DNA from: UBA1163 sp049513055
GTDB lineage: Bacteria > Desulfobacterota > BSN033 > UBA1163
Length of the DNA: 64,000 nucleotides
Direction of reading: 5' to 3'
Assembly (NCBI GenBank): GCA_049513055.1
Contig: JBEKWN010000011.1
Coordinates: forward strand, 1 to 64,000
The notes under the pieces were generated by a model. That model made no database searches, was not told the DNA's origin, and worked only from the letters and a program-made list of their open reading frames with translations. Within the stretch, counting starts at the first letter, position 1, and each line of letters begins with the position of its first letter. Shown here one piece after another: positions 26,216 to 34,194 of the stretch. The position numbers and the translations under genes were made by a program.

Positions 26216-26557
26216 TCATTTGGGCAACACATTCCTCTTTGATGTCCTTACAATGATCTTGGTCGCCTCAACCTTCTGATTGCTCAGGTAACGGAGAGCC
26301 TCAACGACAATCTGGGCGTTTGGCTTAATATCGTCAAGACTTAAGCGCTTCCCTTCCTCGTTGACGATGAGGGTATTAGACGATAGAACAATTTTTTCTC
26401 CATTCAGGATAACGACTTTCTGCTCTTTATCGATCCTTTCTACAGCTCCGGAAAGAGAAATAGATTCCATCTTCTCTGCACGAAAGCCTGGAAGGAATAT
26501 TAATAGAATCAACCAGGACATAATGAGTAAAACAACAAGTGTCTTTTGGCTTTTCAT
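26216..26557 (-). CDS. Small secreted protein of the pilY1 operon (PilY2-like position)
   Basis: A 113-residue protein with a signal peptide or N-terminal anchor (LVVLLIMSWLILLIFLPGF) and a small beta-rich domain (SGAVERIDKEQKVVILNGEKIVL). It resembles in pattern the 152-residue protein at 28930-29388 and DUF5666-like domains, but I do not firmly recognise the family. The position between pilX and pilY1 equals that of pilY2 in other species. It may be a small periplasmic helper of PilY1. Confidence 0.75.
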   Translation of the reverse strand: MKSQKTLVVLLIMSWLILLIFLPGFRAEKMESISLSGAVERIDKEQKVVILNGEKIVLSSNTLIVNEEGKRLSLDDIKPNAQIVVEALRYLSNQKVEATKIIVRTSKRNVLPK

Positions 26558-26577
26558 TGATTTCTCCTTTTTCGTTC

Positions 26578-27027
26578 TCAGTTGTTATATTGTGTTCCGG
26601 CAGGATAAGGCCCCTCTTTCACCTGCATCTCCACTTCTTTTCTAGCCCCAAAGGATACCCCGGTGACATTGACCTGATATCGCTTATAATCCCACATGGT
26701 CACCTCGTCCCCTTTATTCTGTATAGTCCCCTTATATGCCAACGGCTGAGGTCCCGAATCGGTCATTCTTCCGCTCCGATAGTTCTCGTCACTTCCAATG
26801 CTACCCTTATAAGAGGCCGTGTTTGGTAAATTGCTGATGCCAACCTCCACTCCTCCAACCGCTGCGTAAAACGCTGCGTTCCCAAACCTTTCGTTGCCTG
26901 CGATTTTTGCCTCATAGACCGTCGTAGTTATTGAACTCAGCCCGATCAGTGTCATAACAATTAGCATCATGAGGGCAAGGACTAAAGCAACCCCTCTTTG
27001 ACTTCCGAGCACCTGTTTCTTTTTCAT
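26578..27027 (-). CDS. pilX: PilX-type minor pilin
   Basis: A 149-residue protein with the PilX N-terminal signature QRGVALVLALMMLIVMTLIGLS and AGNERFGNAAFYAAVGGVEVG, lacking the usual Glu5 context as PilX proteins do. It overlaps pilW as ATGA, so translation is coupled. It is short compared with many PilX proteins. It likely forms the minor pilin complex with PilV and PilW that presents PilY1. Confidence 0.88.
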   Translation of the reverse strand: MKKKQVLGSQRGVALVLALMMLIVMTLIGLSSITTTVYEAKIAGNERFGNAAFYAAVGGVEVGISNLPNTASYKGSIGSDENYRSGRMTDSGPQPLAYKGTIQNKGDEVTMWDYKRYQVNVTGVSFGARKEVEMQVKEGPYPAGTQYNN

Positions 27028-27902
27028 ACACCCCCCTGTTGCTGATCCAGAACCATATCCTTCAACTGGACGAAGGTAGAAATATTTCTCCTGCGGTACC
27101 CGTCCCCTCCCTTAAGATCAGGGTCAGATTGAGCGGTTCTTGCTATCAAAAAGATTCCGACCGTCCTAGCGTCGAGGACATTGGTGGTCAAATTCCCCGC
27201 GGCATCATAATATCCAAATTGAACGCTTTCAACATTATCTGCCATGACTTGACCTCCTTCCCCTGTATTTTCGTCTCTTGTTAAGAGTGGTTCTCCATTT
27301 TGACGCACCACCTGATATGTGATCACCCTTACCGCAAAGACAGGGGTGCCGACTTCATGACGATAAAGAAGTTTGTCCTTCAGGGTTATAGTGTTTGTTT
27401 TGGAGTCGATCGAAGTGATTTCATGACATTCCAGGCCATCGATCGATACGTATTTCTTTACATTGCTATCAAAGAGGGCATTTCCCAGACCATCCGTCAG
27501 GGTCGAAACAGTGATCTGATTATCAGGGCGGGCAGCGAGGGAATTAAGCTGGGTAGCCTCATTTCCAGCCTCCACAATGGTCAGTGCACCAAGAACCGGT
27601 GTATCAAGGTTTATGCTATTGTTGAGAGTAACGGTTCCGCCCGGGAATTGAATGGGCAAAACGGTTGCGACCGCGCCAAACCCAGCCATCCTGATTTCTC
27701 GTGTCATTTGAATAACAGCTAATCTAGCATTTTGCTGCATATCAACGACATTCTGTTGGACGGCATAGATTTTTTGTTGGGAGATAAAAACTCGGTATAT
27801 CGCCCCAATGAGGATGGCGCAAATAACCATCGCCACCAACAATTCAATGAGAGTCATGCCACCTTGTTTTTTTAATGTTGCCCGCATATCTACCATGATC
27901 AT
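27024..27902 (-). CDS. pilW: PilW-type minor pilin
   Basis: A 292-residue prepilin with the cleavage site KKQGG|MTLIEL, Glu5 and helix LLVAMVICAILIGAIYRVF. The PilW pattern QQNARLAVIQMTREIRMAGF follows, and the C-terminal half is beta-rich (VIFLIARTAQSDPDL). The start at 27902 overlaps the pilV stop as ATGA. It belongs to the minor pilin set that primes assembly and carries PilY1. Confidence 0.9.
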   Translation of the reverse strand: MIMVDMRATLKKQGGMTLIELLVAMVICAILIGAIYRVFISQQKIYAVQQNVVDMQQNARLAVIQMTREIRMAGFGAVATVLPIQFPGGTVTLNNSINLDTPVLGALTIVEAGNEATQLNSLAARPDNQITVSTLTDGLGNALFDSNVKKYVSIDGLECHEITSIDSKTNTITLKDKLLYRHEVGTPVFAVRVITYQVVRQNGEPLLTRDENTGEGGQVMADNVESVQFGYYDAAGNLTTNVLDARTVGIFLIARTAQSDPDLKGGDGYRRRNISTFVQLKDMVLDQQQGGV

Positions 27903-28261
27903 TGGAACCGATACGTGGAAAACGAAATAGTGCGATCCATACCGTCATTCCAGGTGATCGTATAGTTAATTGTCGTGAGATTCCCGTTCATTGTTATGGT
28001 GTAGGAACGGTTAAATGTAAGGTCATTCGTCTTCACCGGTGTATCATTGTGTTTCCCAGGCTGCAATGCAGCGGAAGCGATGTCCATAGCGAATAGACAT
28101 TCCAACCCAGCTTGTCCGGAACAAGTAGCCTGTGTAATATTTTTGCTGAAAAAGTTTCCGCGGGTTGCACTGACTTGTAGCCCGGTAAGGCCCAAAAGAC
28201 CAACTGATAGAATAACCATACCGATTAAGACTTCGATCAATGTAAACCCTTTCTCATTCAT
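27899..28261 (-). CDS. pilV: PilV-type minor pilin
   Basis: A 120-residue prepilin with leader MNEKG|FTLIEV and helix LIGMVILSVGLLGLTGLQ, the PilV/GspI signature. The ATG at 28261 gives a 5-residue leader and has GGAG about 8 nt upstream; a longer start at 28315 is unlikely. It is the first gene of the riboswitch-controlled operon pilV-pilW-pilX-orf-pilY1, and its leader begins near 28580. Confidence 0.88.
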   Translation of the reverse strand: MNEKGFTLIEVLIGMVILSVGLLGLTGLQVSATRGNFFSKNITQATCSGQAGLECLFAMDIASAALQPGKHNDTPVKTNDLTFNRSYTITMNGNLTTINYTITWNDGMDRTISFSTYRFQ

Positions 28262-28430
28262 TCGCTTTCTCCGCTCCTTTTGGCGATAAGCATATTGAAG
28301 CAATTTCCTTGCCAAATAACCCTATCCTCCCTCAATCAATGAGAAACCTTGGGGCCTTATTTTCTCTCTGTGATAATCTAGTGAACTCATCTTATCTACC
28401 TGTTCGCAATTCATAATTTCTTGACTAAAC

Positions 28431-28471
28431 AAAAACCGGATTTCCGCTTTCGTCATGCCACGGTAATCCGG
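28431..28471 (-). terminator. Intrinsic terminator, expression platform of the riboswitch
   Basis: On the minus strand CCGGATTACCG (28471-28461) pairs with CGGAAATCCGG (28446-28436): a 7-bp stem, one A-A mismatch and 3 more pairs. Five U follow at 28435-28431. It lies just after the riboswitch aptamer and 170 nt before pilV, so it can decide whether the operon is read through. Confidence 0.85.
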
Positions 28472-28484
28472 CCCTTTGGTTCAA

Positions 28485-28560
28485 TTTCGGCAACCCGGCT
28501 TTCCCGATGGGATCCGTGGCTTTCCGTCCCACAATTACTCGTGGTTTGGCTTTGTCGCAG
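28485..28560 (-). ncRNA. GEMM-I cyclic dinucleotide riboswitch aptamer
   Basis: On the minus strand the leader shows the GEMM-I core. AAGCCAAACC is followed by a hairpin CCACGA-GUAA-UUGUGG with a GNRA loop, then GGGACGGAAAGCC, a short P3, and AGCCGGGTTGCCGAA. Compared with the usual GGCAAACC and ACGCAAAGCC, one base in each strand is swapped (G to C, C to G), which is a compensatory change. The base I align with the ligand-selecting position is G, which favours c-di-GMP over cGAMP, but this needs an alignment. A terminator follows at once. The regulated genes are pilV-pilW-pilX-pilY1. Confidence 0.88.
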
Positions 28561-28589
28561 TTTTTTTATGAACAACTTACTTTAAAGAA

Positions 28590-28606
28590 TGCAATTGTGA
28601 TGCCAA
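28590..28606 (-). promoter_or_regulatory. Sigma-54 promoter of the pilV-pilY1 operon
   Basis: TTGGCATCACAATTGCA on the minus strand matches the -24/-12 consensus with GG-N10-GC spacing. Transcription would start near 28580, just upstream of the riboswitch aptamer. Confidence 0.82.
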
Positions 28607-28719
28607 GACACGTTGGATAGGAAACCTATTGATTTTAAATTGCTATTTTGATACTGGGAGCTTGTGAAGAACAGGCAAAAGCCCTTTTTTGTCACAGTGT
28701 GGACTTTTTTTCAACAGAT

Positions 28720-28929
28720 CTAATTAATATTAACTCTGCCAGTCGCGGTACTGAGAGTGATTCGCCTTTCGGTTCCTTTGGGATTCTGTAATGTTATACT
28801 TCCGCCAGAAGACACAAAATGGGGATCAAATTGGGCTTTGTTATCAGGGAAGGTAATCGAAGAGATCAAAATTCCATAAGGAAGTGCCTGACGGTTTCCC
28901 ACATTAAACCATCTTCCTCTGAGGTACGC
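28720..28929 (-). pseudogene. C-terminal fragment of a GspH/FimT pseudopilin
   Basis: About 70 codons (YLRGRWFNVGNRQALPYG to TLSTATGRVNIN) resemble the end of FimT/GspH proteins; compare YTGKVNIS at the end of the 5218 gene. There is no prepilin leader or N-terminal helix. An ATG or GTG inside (about 28902) could start only a 60-residue remnant. The frame is continuous with the upstream 28930-29388 gene across its TAA stop, as if the two had been joined. It lies where fimT would stand upstream of pilV. It is probably decayed. Confidence 0.7.
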
Positions 28930-29388
28930 TTAAGAACGTAGCCACTTGCAGCGGGCTTGAATGAAAACCTGGTAATCCATTAATGTGATTTCTTTATTCA
29001 ATATCGATGAATCATCAAACGACTTCGTCTCATTGGAGAATTGATGGAGATGTTTTTCTTTCTTATCAATGTACTTTGGAAGAGTATAAATCTTTTCTGC
29101 CATCACTCTTTTTTTTGTACTATCCATGACACCTTCGATATAGACCCACGTTTTGGCCCTTAATCTGTCAACCGTAATCGGAGACCCCTTTTCATTATTG
29201 AACTTTGTATTCTGATCCAAATCAAAAGTCTTCTCGTCAACGATCATTATGTTTTTCTGTAAATCCACAATCGTTATCAGGGCTTCAATCCTAAATACAC
29301 CTTCTTCTTGGGCAAAAGTCAAAGCCGAAGCCATAATCAGAAAAACTGTGGTTAGGGTCATCACTTTGCCAAATAGACTTTTCCTCAC
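28930..29388 (-). CDS. Small secreted protein of unknown function
   Basis: A 152-residue protein with a clear signal peptide (VMTLTTVFLIMASALTFAQ). A beta-rich domain (EALITIVDLQKNIMIVDEKTFDLDQNTKF) is similar in pattern to the 113-residue protein at 26216-26557, followed by a charged tail. I do not recognise a named family. The last 15-20 residues (YQVFIQARCKWLRS) look foreign and run in frame into the FimT fragment after the stop, so the C-terminus may be altered by a rearrangement. The start at 29388 follows a 334-bp non-coding stretch. Confidence 0.65.
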   Translation of the reverse strand: MRKSLFGKVMTLTTVFLIMASALTFAQEEGVFRIEALITIVDLQKNIMIVDEKTFDLDQNTKFNNEKGSPITVDRLRAKTWVYIEGVMDSTKKRVMAEKIYTLPKYIDKKEKHLHQFSNETKSFDDSSILNKEITLMDYQVFIQARCKWLRS

Positions 29389-29722
29389 GGTTAACCTCGA
29401 AACATCTAAGATGATTAAGGCAATTAGCCCCCTAACTAGTGAAAAACCTCTTCATCTTATGGAATGATTCATGCTTTCAACCTCCACTTTATCCATGGTG
29501 AAGAAATGAACAAAACTTATACTAAAAGGAATTAATGAAGGGGTTGGATCAATTAATTTTGAAAGGATACAAAACAAGAAAGATGCTAAGCGGAATAAGT
29601 GTCACCAATGCGATAGACAAGAAGTATGTAAATAATTCAAGAACATGGACAAGATGTCAATTTAATGGAAAATTGCAAAAGGGGTAAAATACAACTTGAT
29701 ACAAAGAAGCAAAGAAGAAAGA
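29389..29722. other. Intergenic stretch with one possible sigma-70 promoter
   Basis: On the minus strand TTGACA (29660-29655) with a 17-nt spacer and AATTAT (about 29637-29632) could drive the 29388 gene, about 240 nt upstream of its start. Otherwise the stretch is AT-rich with no gene or RNA I can identify. Confidence 0.4.
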
Positions 29723-30784
29723 TCAGAAAGGCTCTCCTCTTACTTTAATCAATTCTGCTACAATGCTGACGGCGATCTCTTCAGGGGTTTCGGAGTTGAT
29801 ATCAATTCCAATGGGCGCATGGACTCGATCCAAGATCTCTTTGGCCATTCCCTTTTTCATTAAATTATCATAAAGAGTCCGAATCTTCTTCTTCGAACCG
29901 ATCATCCCAATATAACGGGCTTTAGATTTGACTGCCTGTTCCAGTACAAAACCATCATAGAGATGACCTCGGGTGACGATGACAATATAAGAGGAATCAT
30001 CAATGTTGAGTTGGTCGAAACACTTCTCAAATTCTGAAACGATGACTTCGTCCACCTCTGGAAAACGCTCTCTATTAGCAAACATCTCCCGATCATCGAT
30101 GACCACCACCTTGAAATGGACCTTCTTTGCAAGGGGAGCCAACTGCTCAGAAACATGTCCTCCCCCAAAGATATAAACAGTCGGTTCAGAAAAAACAGGT
30201 TCCAAAAGTATTTCCATCCTTCTATCTTTATGACTGAAAACCAATACCTTTTGTTTTTTCTCTCTTAATATTACCTCGCCTTCACTCAAAATCTTCTTCT
30301 CCAATTCCACTCCACCCAATAAAGAACCGACCTTTTCTCCAGAGGTCTTCATCAATACCTTTGAACCTTCCCCTTTGGGAAAATCACCATCCATCGAGAC
30401 CAGGGTGGCGAGGATGGCTGCCCCCCCTTTCTGTCTAATTCTCGCAGCTTCCTTATAGACATTTAAAAGTTCTTCTCTAAGGGGCTCTAAAAAGATATCA
30501 ATATTCCCTCCACAGATGAGCCCACCTTCTGCCAATTGCTCAGACGTCAGTTCGAAATGGAGAATTCCTCCCTTTCCTTTCTCCATTACTTTTTGAGCCT
30601 CTTGCCAAACCTCTGCCTCAACGCATCCTCCTCCAATGGAGCCCGAAGAGGTGCCGTCTCCTTTTACCAAATATTTCGCACCCACTGCCCTGGGAGCAGA
30701 ACCCACACGGGTGATCAGCGTGGCTAATGCCAGCTTCTCCTTCTTCTCAAGGGCTTTTACAATTTCAGAATAGATATCTTCCAT
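29723..30784 (-). CDS. xdhC: XdhC/CoxI family molybdenum hydroxylase maturation factor
   Basis: About 353 residues. The N-terminal XdhC/CoxI domain contains ATLITRVGSAPRAVGAKYLV and GSIGGGCVEAEVW. The C-terminal Rossmann domain contains VYIFGGGHVSEQLAPLAKKVHFKVVVIDDR, then YIVIVTRGHLYDG and YIGMIGSKKK. XdhC proteins bind molybdopterin cofactor and insert the terminal sulfido ligand into xanthine dehydrogenase-type enzymes. A GTG start at 30799 is possible; the ATG at 30784 fits better. It lies downstream of yqeC/yqeB/mocA, a set tied to selenium-dependent molybdenum hydroxylases. The enzyme itself is not in the window. Confidence 0.9.
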   Translation of the reverse strand: MEDIYSEIVKALEKKEKLALATLITRVGSAPRAVGAKYLVKGDGTSSGSIGGGCVEAEVWQEAQKVMEKGKGGILHFELTSEQLAEGGLICGGNIDIFLEPLREELLNVYKEAARIRQKGGAAILATLVSMDGDFPKGEGSKVLMKTSGEKVGSLLGGVELEKKILSEGEVILREKKQKVLVFSHKDRRMEILLEPVFSEPTVYIFGGGHVSEQLAPLAKKVHFKVVVIDDREMFANRERFPEVDEVIVSEFEKCFDQLNIDDSSYIVIVTRGHLYDGFVLEQAVKSKARYIGMIGSKKKIRTLYDNLMKKGMAKEILDRVHAPIGIDINSETPEEIAVSIVAELIKVRGEPF

Positions 30785-30844
30785 AATGATGTTTCTCACT
30801 CCCTCAAATTGAATTTTGAATAATGAATTCTAAATTTTCAAGTA

Positions 30845-31423
30845 TCATGGTCTCTTCTCTTTGGGCCCCGGCTTCTTCTCCTTCTGGGGTGCCTTGGTCT
30901 CACCATCCTTTGAACGGGCAAGAGGGAGGAGGTAAAGTTTATAAAAAACTGGATCAGCCCATAATTCCATTTCAGGCGCCAAGTCTCCCACTAAAGCGGA
31001 GAATGAAGGCAGATTGTTATAGGCATTAAAATTCTCTGAGAGGTCTTCCAAAGATTTATAAAGTTTGATCGAGGCGACGAGATAGCTTGGTTTCCCTCTC
31101 AACAATTTAATTTGTTGAATTCCCGTTTCGATTGATTCCTGATCCTTCTCCAGTTTGGCCATCCAAAATTTCCCTTCCTGATATCGAACATCTGTCTCCC
31201 CTATTTGAAGGGCCTGTATTAATTCTTTGCGAATTCTTTGAGCCTGCTTCAAGAGGCCATCTAATTGATTGAATAATTCAGTTTTTTCTTTCTTAGAAAG
31301 TTCAATCGTCTTGGACGAGGCCTTTGATAAAAAGTACTGTAAAGTATAATCTTCTGCCTGTCCAAACGAGGCCAACCCCAAGAATAAAATGAGCCCTCCT
31401 AAAAAAATCTTTGGATATCCCAT
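30845..31423 (-). CDS. Periplasmic helical protein of unknown function
   Basis: A 192-residue protein with a signal peptide (FLGGLILFLGLASFGQA) and a mainly helical body (ELFNQLDGLLKQAQRIRKELIQALQIGE). The Lys/Pro-rich tail ends PGPKEKRP. No family is recognised. It lies between yqeC and xdhC on the same strand, but no link to cofactor maturation is evident. A CCCCC-type palindrome at about 31453-31473 sits in its leader. Confidence 0.7.
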   Translation of the reverse strand: MGYPKIFLGGLILFLGLASFGQAEDYTLQYFLSKASSKTIELSKKEKTELFNQLDGLLKQAQRIRKELIQALQIGETDVRYQEGKFWMAKLEKDQESIETGIQQIKLLRGKPSYLVASIKLYKSLEDLSENFNAYNNLPSFSALVGDLAPEMELWADPVFYKLYLLPLARSKDGETKAPQKEKKPGPKEKRP

Positions 31424-31515
31424 TCGTCATCTCCTCTTCTAATCTCCCCAACCCCCCTTTAGAAAAGGGGGAAGAGGAGGATCTCTTTCGTAGATGGCAA
31501 ACCAATCGTGGCCAA

Positions 31516-32364
31516 TTATGGAAAAATTACTTCTGCCACAGGTGGTTCATTTTTTAACTGTCCCAAAACGATCCTTTCGATCTGGCGATGTTTTTTCTCA
31601 AAGATTTTTTGCCCAATGCTCTTTGCCTTTACCACTCCGTTCGGAATATCGACCTTATTGAGAAAGGCAATGACCCTCGACGAAGATGGGGTTCCTTTAA
31701 AGATGCCTTCGGGATGGGTCATCAAGATAGCCATCGCCTCATCCGTCAGCCTCTCTCCAATAGGAATTCCTGTTATATTTGAAACCCTTTCTGGCTGAAA
31801 AACGTTTTCCTCATTTAACTCCATCTCCATCCCATCCACCCCCAAAATGGCCACAACTAAAGTTGTGCTTGTTGGGATGACAGGTTCATTCTCTCTCGGT
31901 GCTTTAACCGGCCGGCCTGCTGCACCATCCGCCTCTATAATGATCGTGTCAATTCCATGTGAACTCCAAAGTCCATTTACCAGGTTTGGAGAAACCCCTT
32001 TTAACTTCCCTGATCCAAGTCTCTCCAAGGCAACGGTGATATGATGATATTGATCGAGATGGCGCCATACAAAATCTTTGATCTTCTCCTCATCTGGATC
32101 AATAAAAAGAGAGTTCGTTTCTCCTGGTGTGGGCTCTAATATCTTCGTGGTGGTCGTCGTCACCACCTTCTTCCCGTTGAGAAACAACTCTTTGGCAAGG
32201 CAAAACATCAATGTAGTCTTTCCCCCTGCCCCGACCAAACTGATCACTTCCCTTGCCTTGATGCCTAAGGCTTCGGTCAGAAAACCAGATGGACTATCCT
32301 CTTTTTGGGTTTCCTTCACAAATTTCTCGATGATTGAATAAATGGCCTTTTGATCCAGATCCAT
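31516..32364 (-). CDS. yqeC: YqeC, selenium-dependent molybdenum hydroxylase accessory protein
   Basis: A 282-residue P-loop protein. It shows LVGAGGKTTLMFCLAKEL (Walker A-like), VVTTTTTKILEP and IIEADGAAGRPVKAPRENEPVIP, the signature of the YqeC family. YqeC and YqeB co-occur with selenium-dependent molybdenum hydroxylases and selenium-cofactor (selD-linked) genomes; the precise reaction is not established. It is third in the order mocA-yqeB-yqeC-orf-xdhC. Length is normal. Confidence 0.88.
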   Translation of the reverse strand: MDLDQKAIYSIIEKFVKETQKEDSPSGFLTEALGIKAREVISLVGAGGKTTLMFCLAKELFLNGKKVVTTTTTKILEPTPGETNSLFIDPDEEKIKDFVWRHLDQYHHITVALERLGSGKLKGVSPNLVNGLWSSHGIDTIIIEADGAAGRPVKAPRENEPVIPTSTTLVVAILGVDGMEMELNEENVFQPERVSNITGIPIGERLTDEAMAILMTHPEGIFKGTPSSSRVIAFLNKVDIPNGVVKAKSIGQKIFEKKHRQIERIVLGQLKNEPPVAEVIFP

Positions 32365-32479
32365 TTTTAGGTCATCTTATATGAAAGGGGTTGATTTTTC
32401 AATAAATTCTTACCGTAAAATTACCGATCTCTAATTTTGAAAATGGATAATCTTGGATGGTTAAATTGGGGGAAAATAG

Positions 32480-33313
32480 TTATTGATTAAACCGATATAA
32501 AATGGCTTCCAGCACTCCTCCTCCAATGGCCCTGGCTTTATCTGAGATGGTAAAACAGGACTCCTTTTTGCCCCTCGGATCAATATCGCCGACCTTCATC
32601 CCTTTCTTCACTTCTACCCCTTCTCGGAGAAGCCCTCTCACCACGCCACTGATTTTTGCGATGACCGGAAAATCGTCTACCACAGCCACCACTGACCCTT
32701 TATTCACTCTATCGCCAATTGATTTTTGTGGATGAAAGATCCCCTTCTTCATCGTCCGAAGAAGCCTCTCAATCGTATATCCACCGATCTCACCAGGAAT
32801 GCCTGTATCAGGTTCAACTGTTCCATTCAAAATCATCCTGCCCAGATTATGTCCTCGATTCGTTTCGATCACAATATGGACATCCTTCCCTGCTGTAAAA
32901 CCTGGGCCAAGACCGATGACCAAGGGAGCATCATTGACCTGAGTCCCCAAATTCTTTTTTGCCATGATGGCATCCACCAAGATATCGAGTTTTAAAAAAT
33001 TTCTTGTCTTCTTTCCATCGGGATCGGCAAGAATCGGAATATGGCCTTGTTTCCATACCCATTCAATTTCCTCTGGCTTGGAAATGAGTTTTGCCCGAAC
33101 TCCCTCCACTTCTTTCTCGCCTTCATAGATCGCTTCGCTGAAGGTCACCTCTCTTCTTACGGCAAGAGGATGGGGAATCTCTATCATACAGATCTTGAAA
33201 TGGGACTGGTGGAGTCGATGGGTAACTCCACTGGCCATCTCCCCCGCCCCTCGGATTAAAACGACTAATTCATCCATACTTTTTTTCGACTTCATCTGAA
33301 TCCCCTTCTTCAT
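32480..33313 (-). CDS. yqeB: YqeB, selenium-dependent molybdenum hydroxylase system protein
   Basis: A 277-residue protein with the YqeB (EF2563-type) pattern: VVLIRGAGEMASGVTHRLHQSHFKICMIE, AVRREVTFSEAIYEGEKEVEGV, and a biotinyl/lipoyl-like C-terminal part (IGDRVNKGSVVAVVDDFPVIAKISGVVRGLL). It starts 7 nt after mocA. A later ATG at 33295 has a better ribosome site (AAGGGG) and may be the true start. It is thought to help mature the selenium-containing Mo centre; its activity is unproven. Confidence 0.88.
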   Translation of the reverse strand: MKKGIQMKSKKSMDELVVLIRGAGEMASGVTHRLHQSHFKICMIEIPHPLAVRREVTFSEAIYEGEKEVEGVRAKLISKPEEIEWVWKQGHIPILADPDGKKTRNFLKLDILVDAIMAKKNLGTQVNDAPLVIGLGPGFTAGKDVHIVIETNRGHNLGRMILNGTVEPDTGIPGEIGGYTIERLLRTMKKGIFHPQKSIGDRVNKGSVVAVVDDFPVIAKISGVVRGLLREGVEVKKGMKVGDIDPRGKKESCFTISDKARAIGGGVLEAILYRFNQ

Positions 33314-33319
33314 CCCCCC

Positions 33320-33919
33320 TTATTGCTTACCTCTTCTTTCTGATCCTCTATTATAATCTTGCCATGTATCGATATCCATTACAACACCTTCTGACTTTAA
33401 ATGAACGACTCGTACATCTTCAGGATGTCTCTCAATAATGGATCTCCCTCCCACATCCCCTTTCAAACTCCACAACTCCTTTTTGTATCTTTTATGAAAA
33501 ATAACAGGGTGCCCCCTTCTTCCCCGAAAAGAAGGAACGATGATCCCCCCTTTTCCCCGATCAAAGGCATGGATCAAGGCATTGACTGTCCTGGTTTTGA
33601 GAAAAGGCTGATCCCCCAGAGCAATAAGAATCCCATGACAACTGGGATGGATTGCCTGAAGACCTCTCCGGATAGAAATACCCATGCCCATTTTGGGATG
33701 AAGATTTATGACAATTTTTACTCTTCTTCCCCGAAATAGATTTTTTACCCCCTTATTTCGAAACCCGAGGACGACAATTACCTCCTGCACTTCGGATCGC
33801 AAAAGAGTTTCGAAACAACGCTCTAAAATGGTTTTCCTTCCCCAAGGAAGCGATAATTTATCCACCCCCATTCTTTTTGATTCACCTGCTCCGAGGAGAA
33901 CTGCAGAAATTTTTAACAT
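33320..33919 (-). CDS. mocA: MocA-like molybdenum cofactor nucleotidyltransferase
   Basis: A 199-residue nucleotidyltransferase of the MobA/MocA fold. It has the nucleotide-binding LLGAGESKRMGVDKLSLPWG, VIVVLG, HGILIALGDQPFL and HPVIFHKRY. MocA makes molybdopterin cytosine dinucleotide for xanthine dehydrogenase-family enzymes, which matches its neighbours YqeB, YqeC and XdhC. MobA activity (guanine) is less likely from context. It is the first gene of this minus-strand group. Confidence 0.85.
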   Translation of the reverse strand: MLKISAVLLGAGESKRMGVDKLSLPWGRKTILERCFETLLRSEVQEVIVVLGFRNKGVKNLFRGRRVKIVINLHPKMGMGISIRRGLQAIHPSCHGILIALGDQPFLKTRTVNALIHAFDRGKGGIIVPSFRGRRGHPVIFHKRYKKELWSLKGDVGGRSIIERHPEDVRVVHLKSEGVVMDIDTWQDYNRGSERRGKQ

Positions 33920-34014
33920 CTTTCCTTCTTGATGAAACTCTGCTAAATTTAATCTGTATTCTCAATTTCTGTCAAGGTTATCGTTGAAGCCTTGAGAAAA
34001 TAAGCATTCCAAAA

Positions 34015-34104
34015 GTGATTGGAATCAACCATTGGATCGTTATTGTGATGGTGTGGGTGGTTTTGTTCCTTGCGCTGGCAGTTATTGAGAAAAAGAAACT
34101 CTAA
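34015..34104 (+). CDS. Possible tiny membrane peptide (29 residues)
   Basis: A GTG-started frame encodes VIGINHWIVIVMVWVVLFLALAVIEKKKL in part: one transmembrane helix with a basic tail. No ribosome site or homology is evident, and there is no ATG. It lies in the 275-bp gap between mocA and bacterioferritin, pointing toward a bidirectional terminator. Low confidence. Confidence 0.25.
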   Translation: MIGINHWIVIVMVWVVLFLALAVIEKKKL

Positions 34105-34123
34105 AGATTTTTTTTAAAATTAA

Positions 34124-34163
34124 ATTCCCTTCCCCCTTTTTAAAGGGGGAAAGGGGATTTTTA
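34124..34163. terminator. Bidirectional terminator-like palindrome after bacterioferritin
   Basis: A strong hairpin with CCCCCTTTT/AAAGGGGG at its core and outer TCCC/GGGA pairs is flanked by T runs on both strands. It lies about 30 nt past the stop of bacterioferritin (minus strand). It resembles the CCCCCTTT-type dispersed palindromes elsewhere in this window. Confidence 0.7.
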
Positions 34164-34194
34164 AATTTGATAACCATCAGGACAAGAGGCTTTC

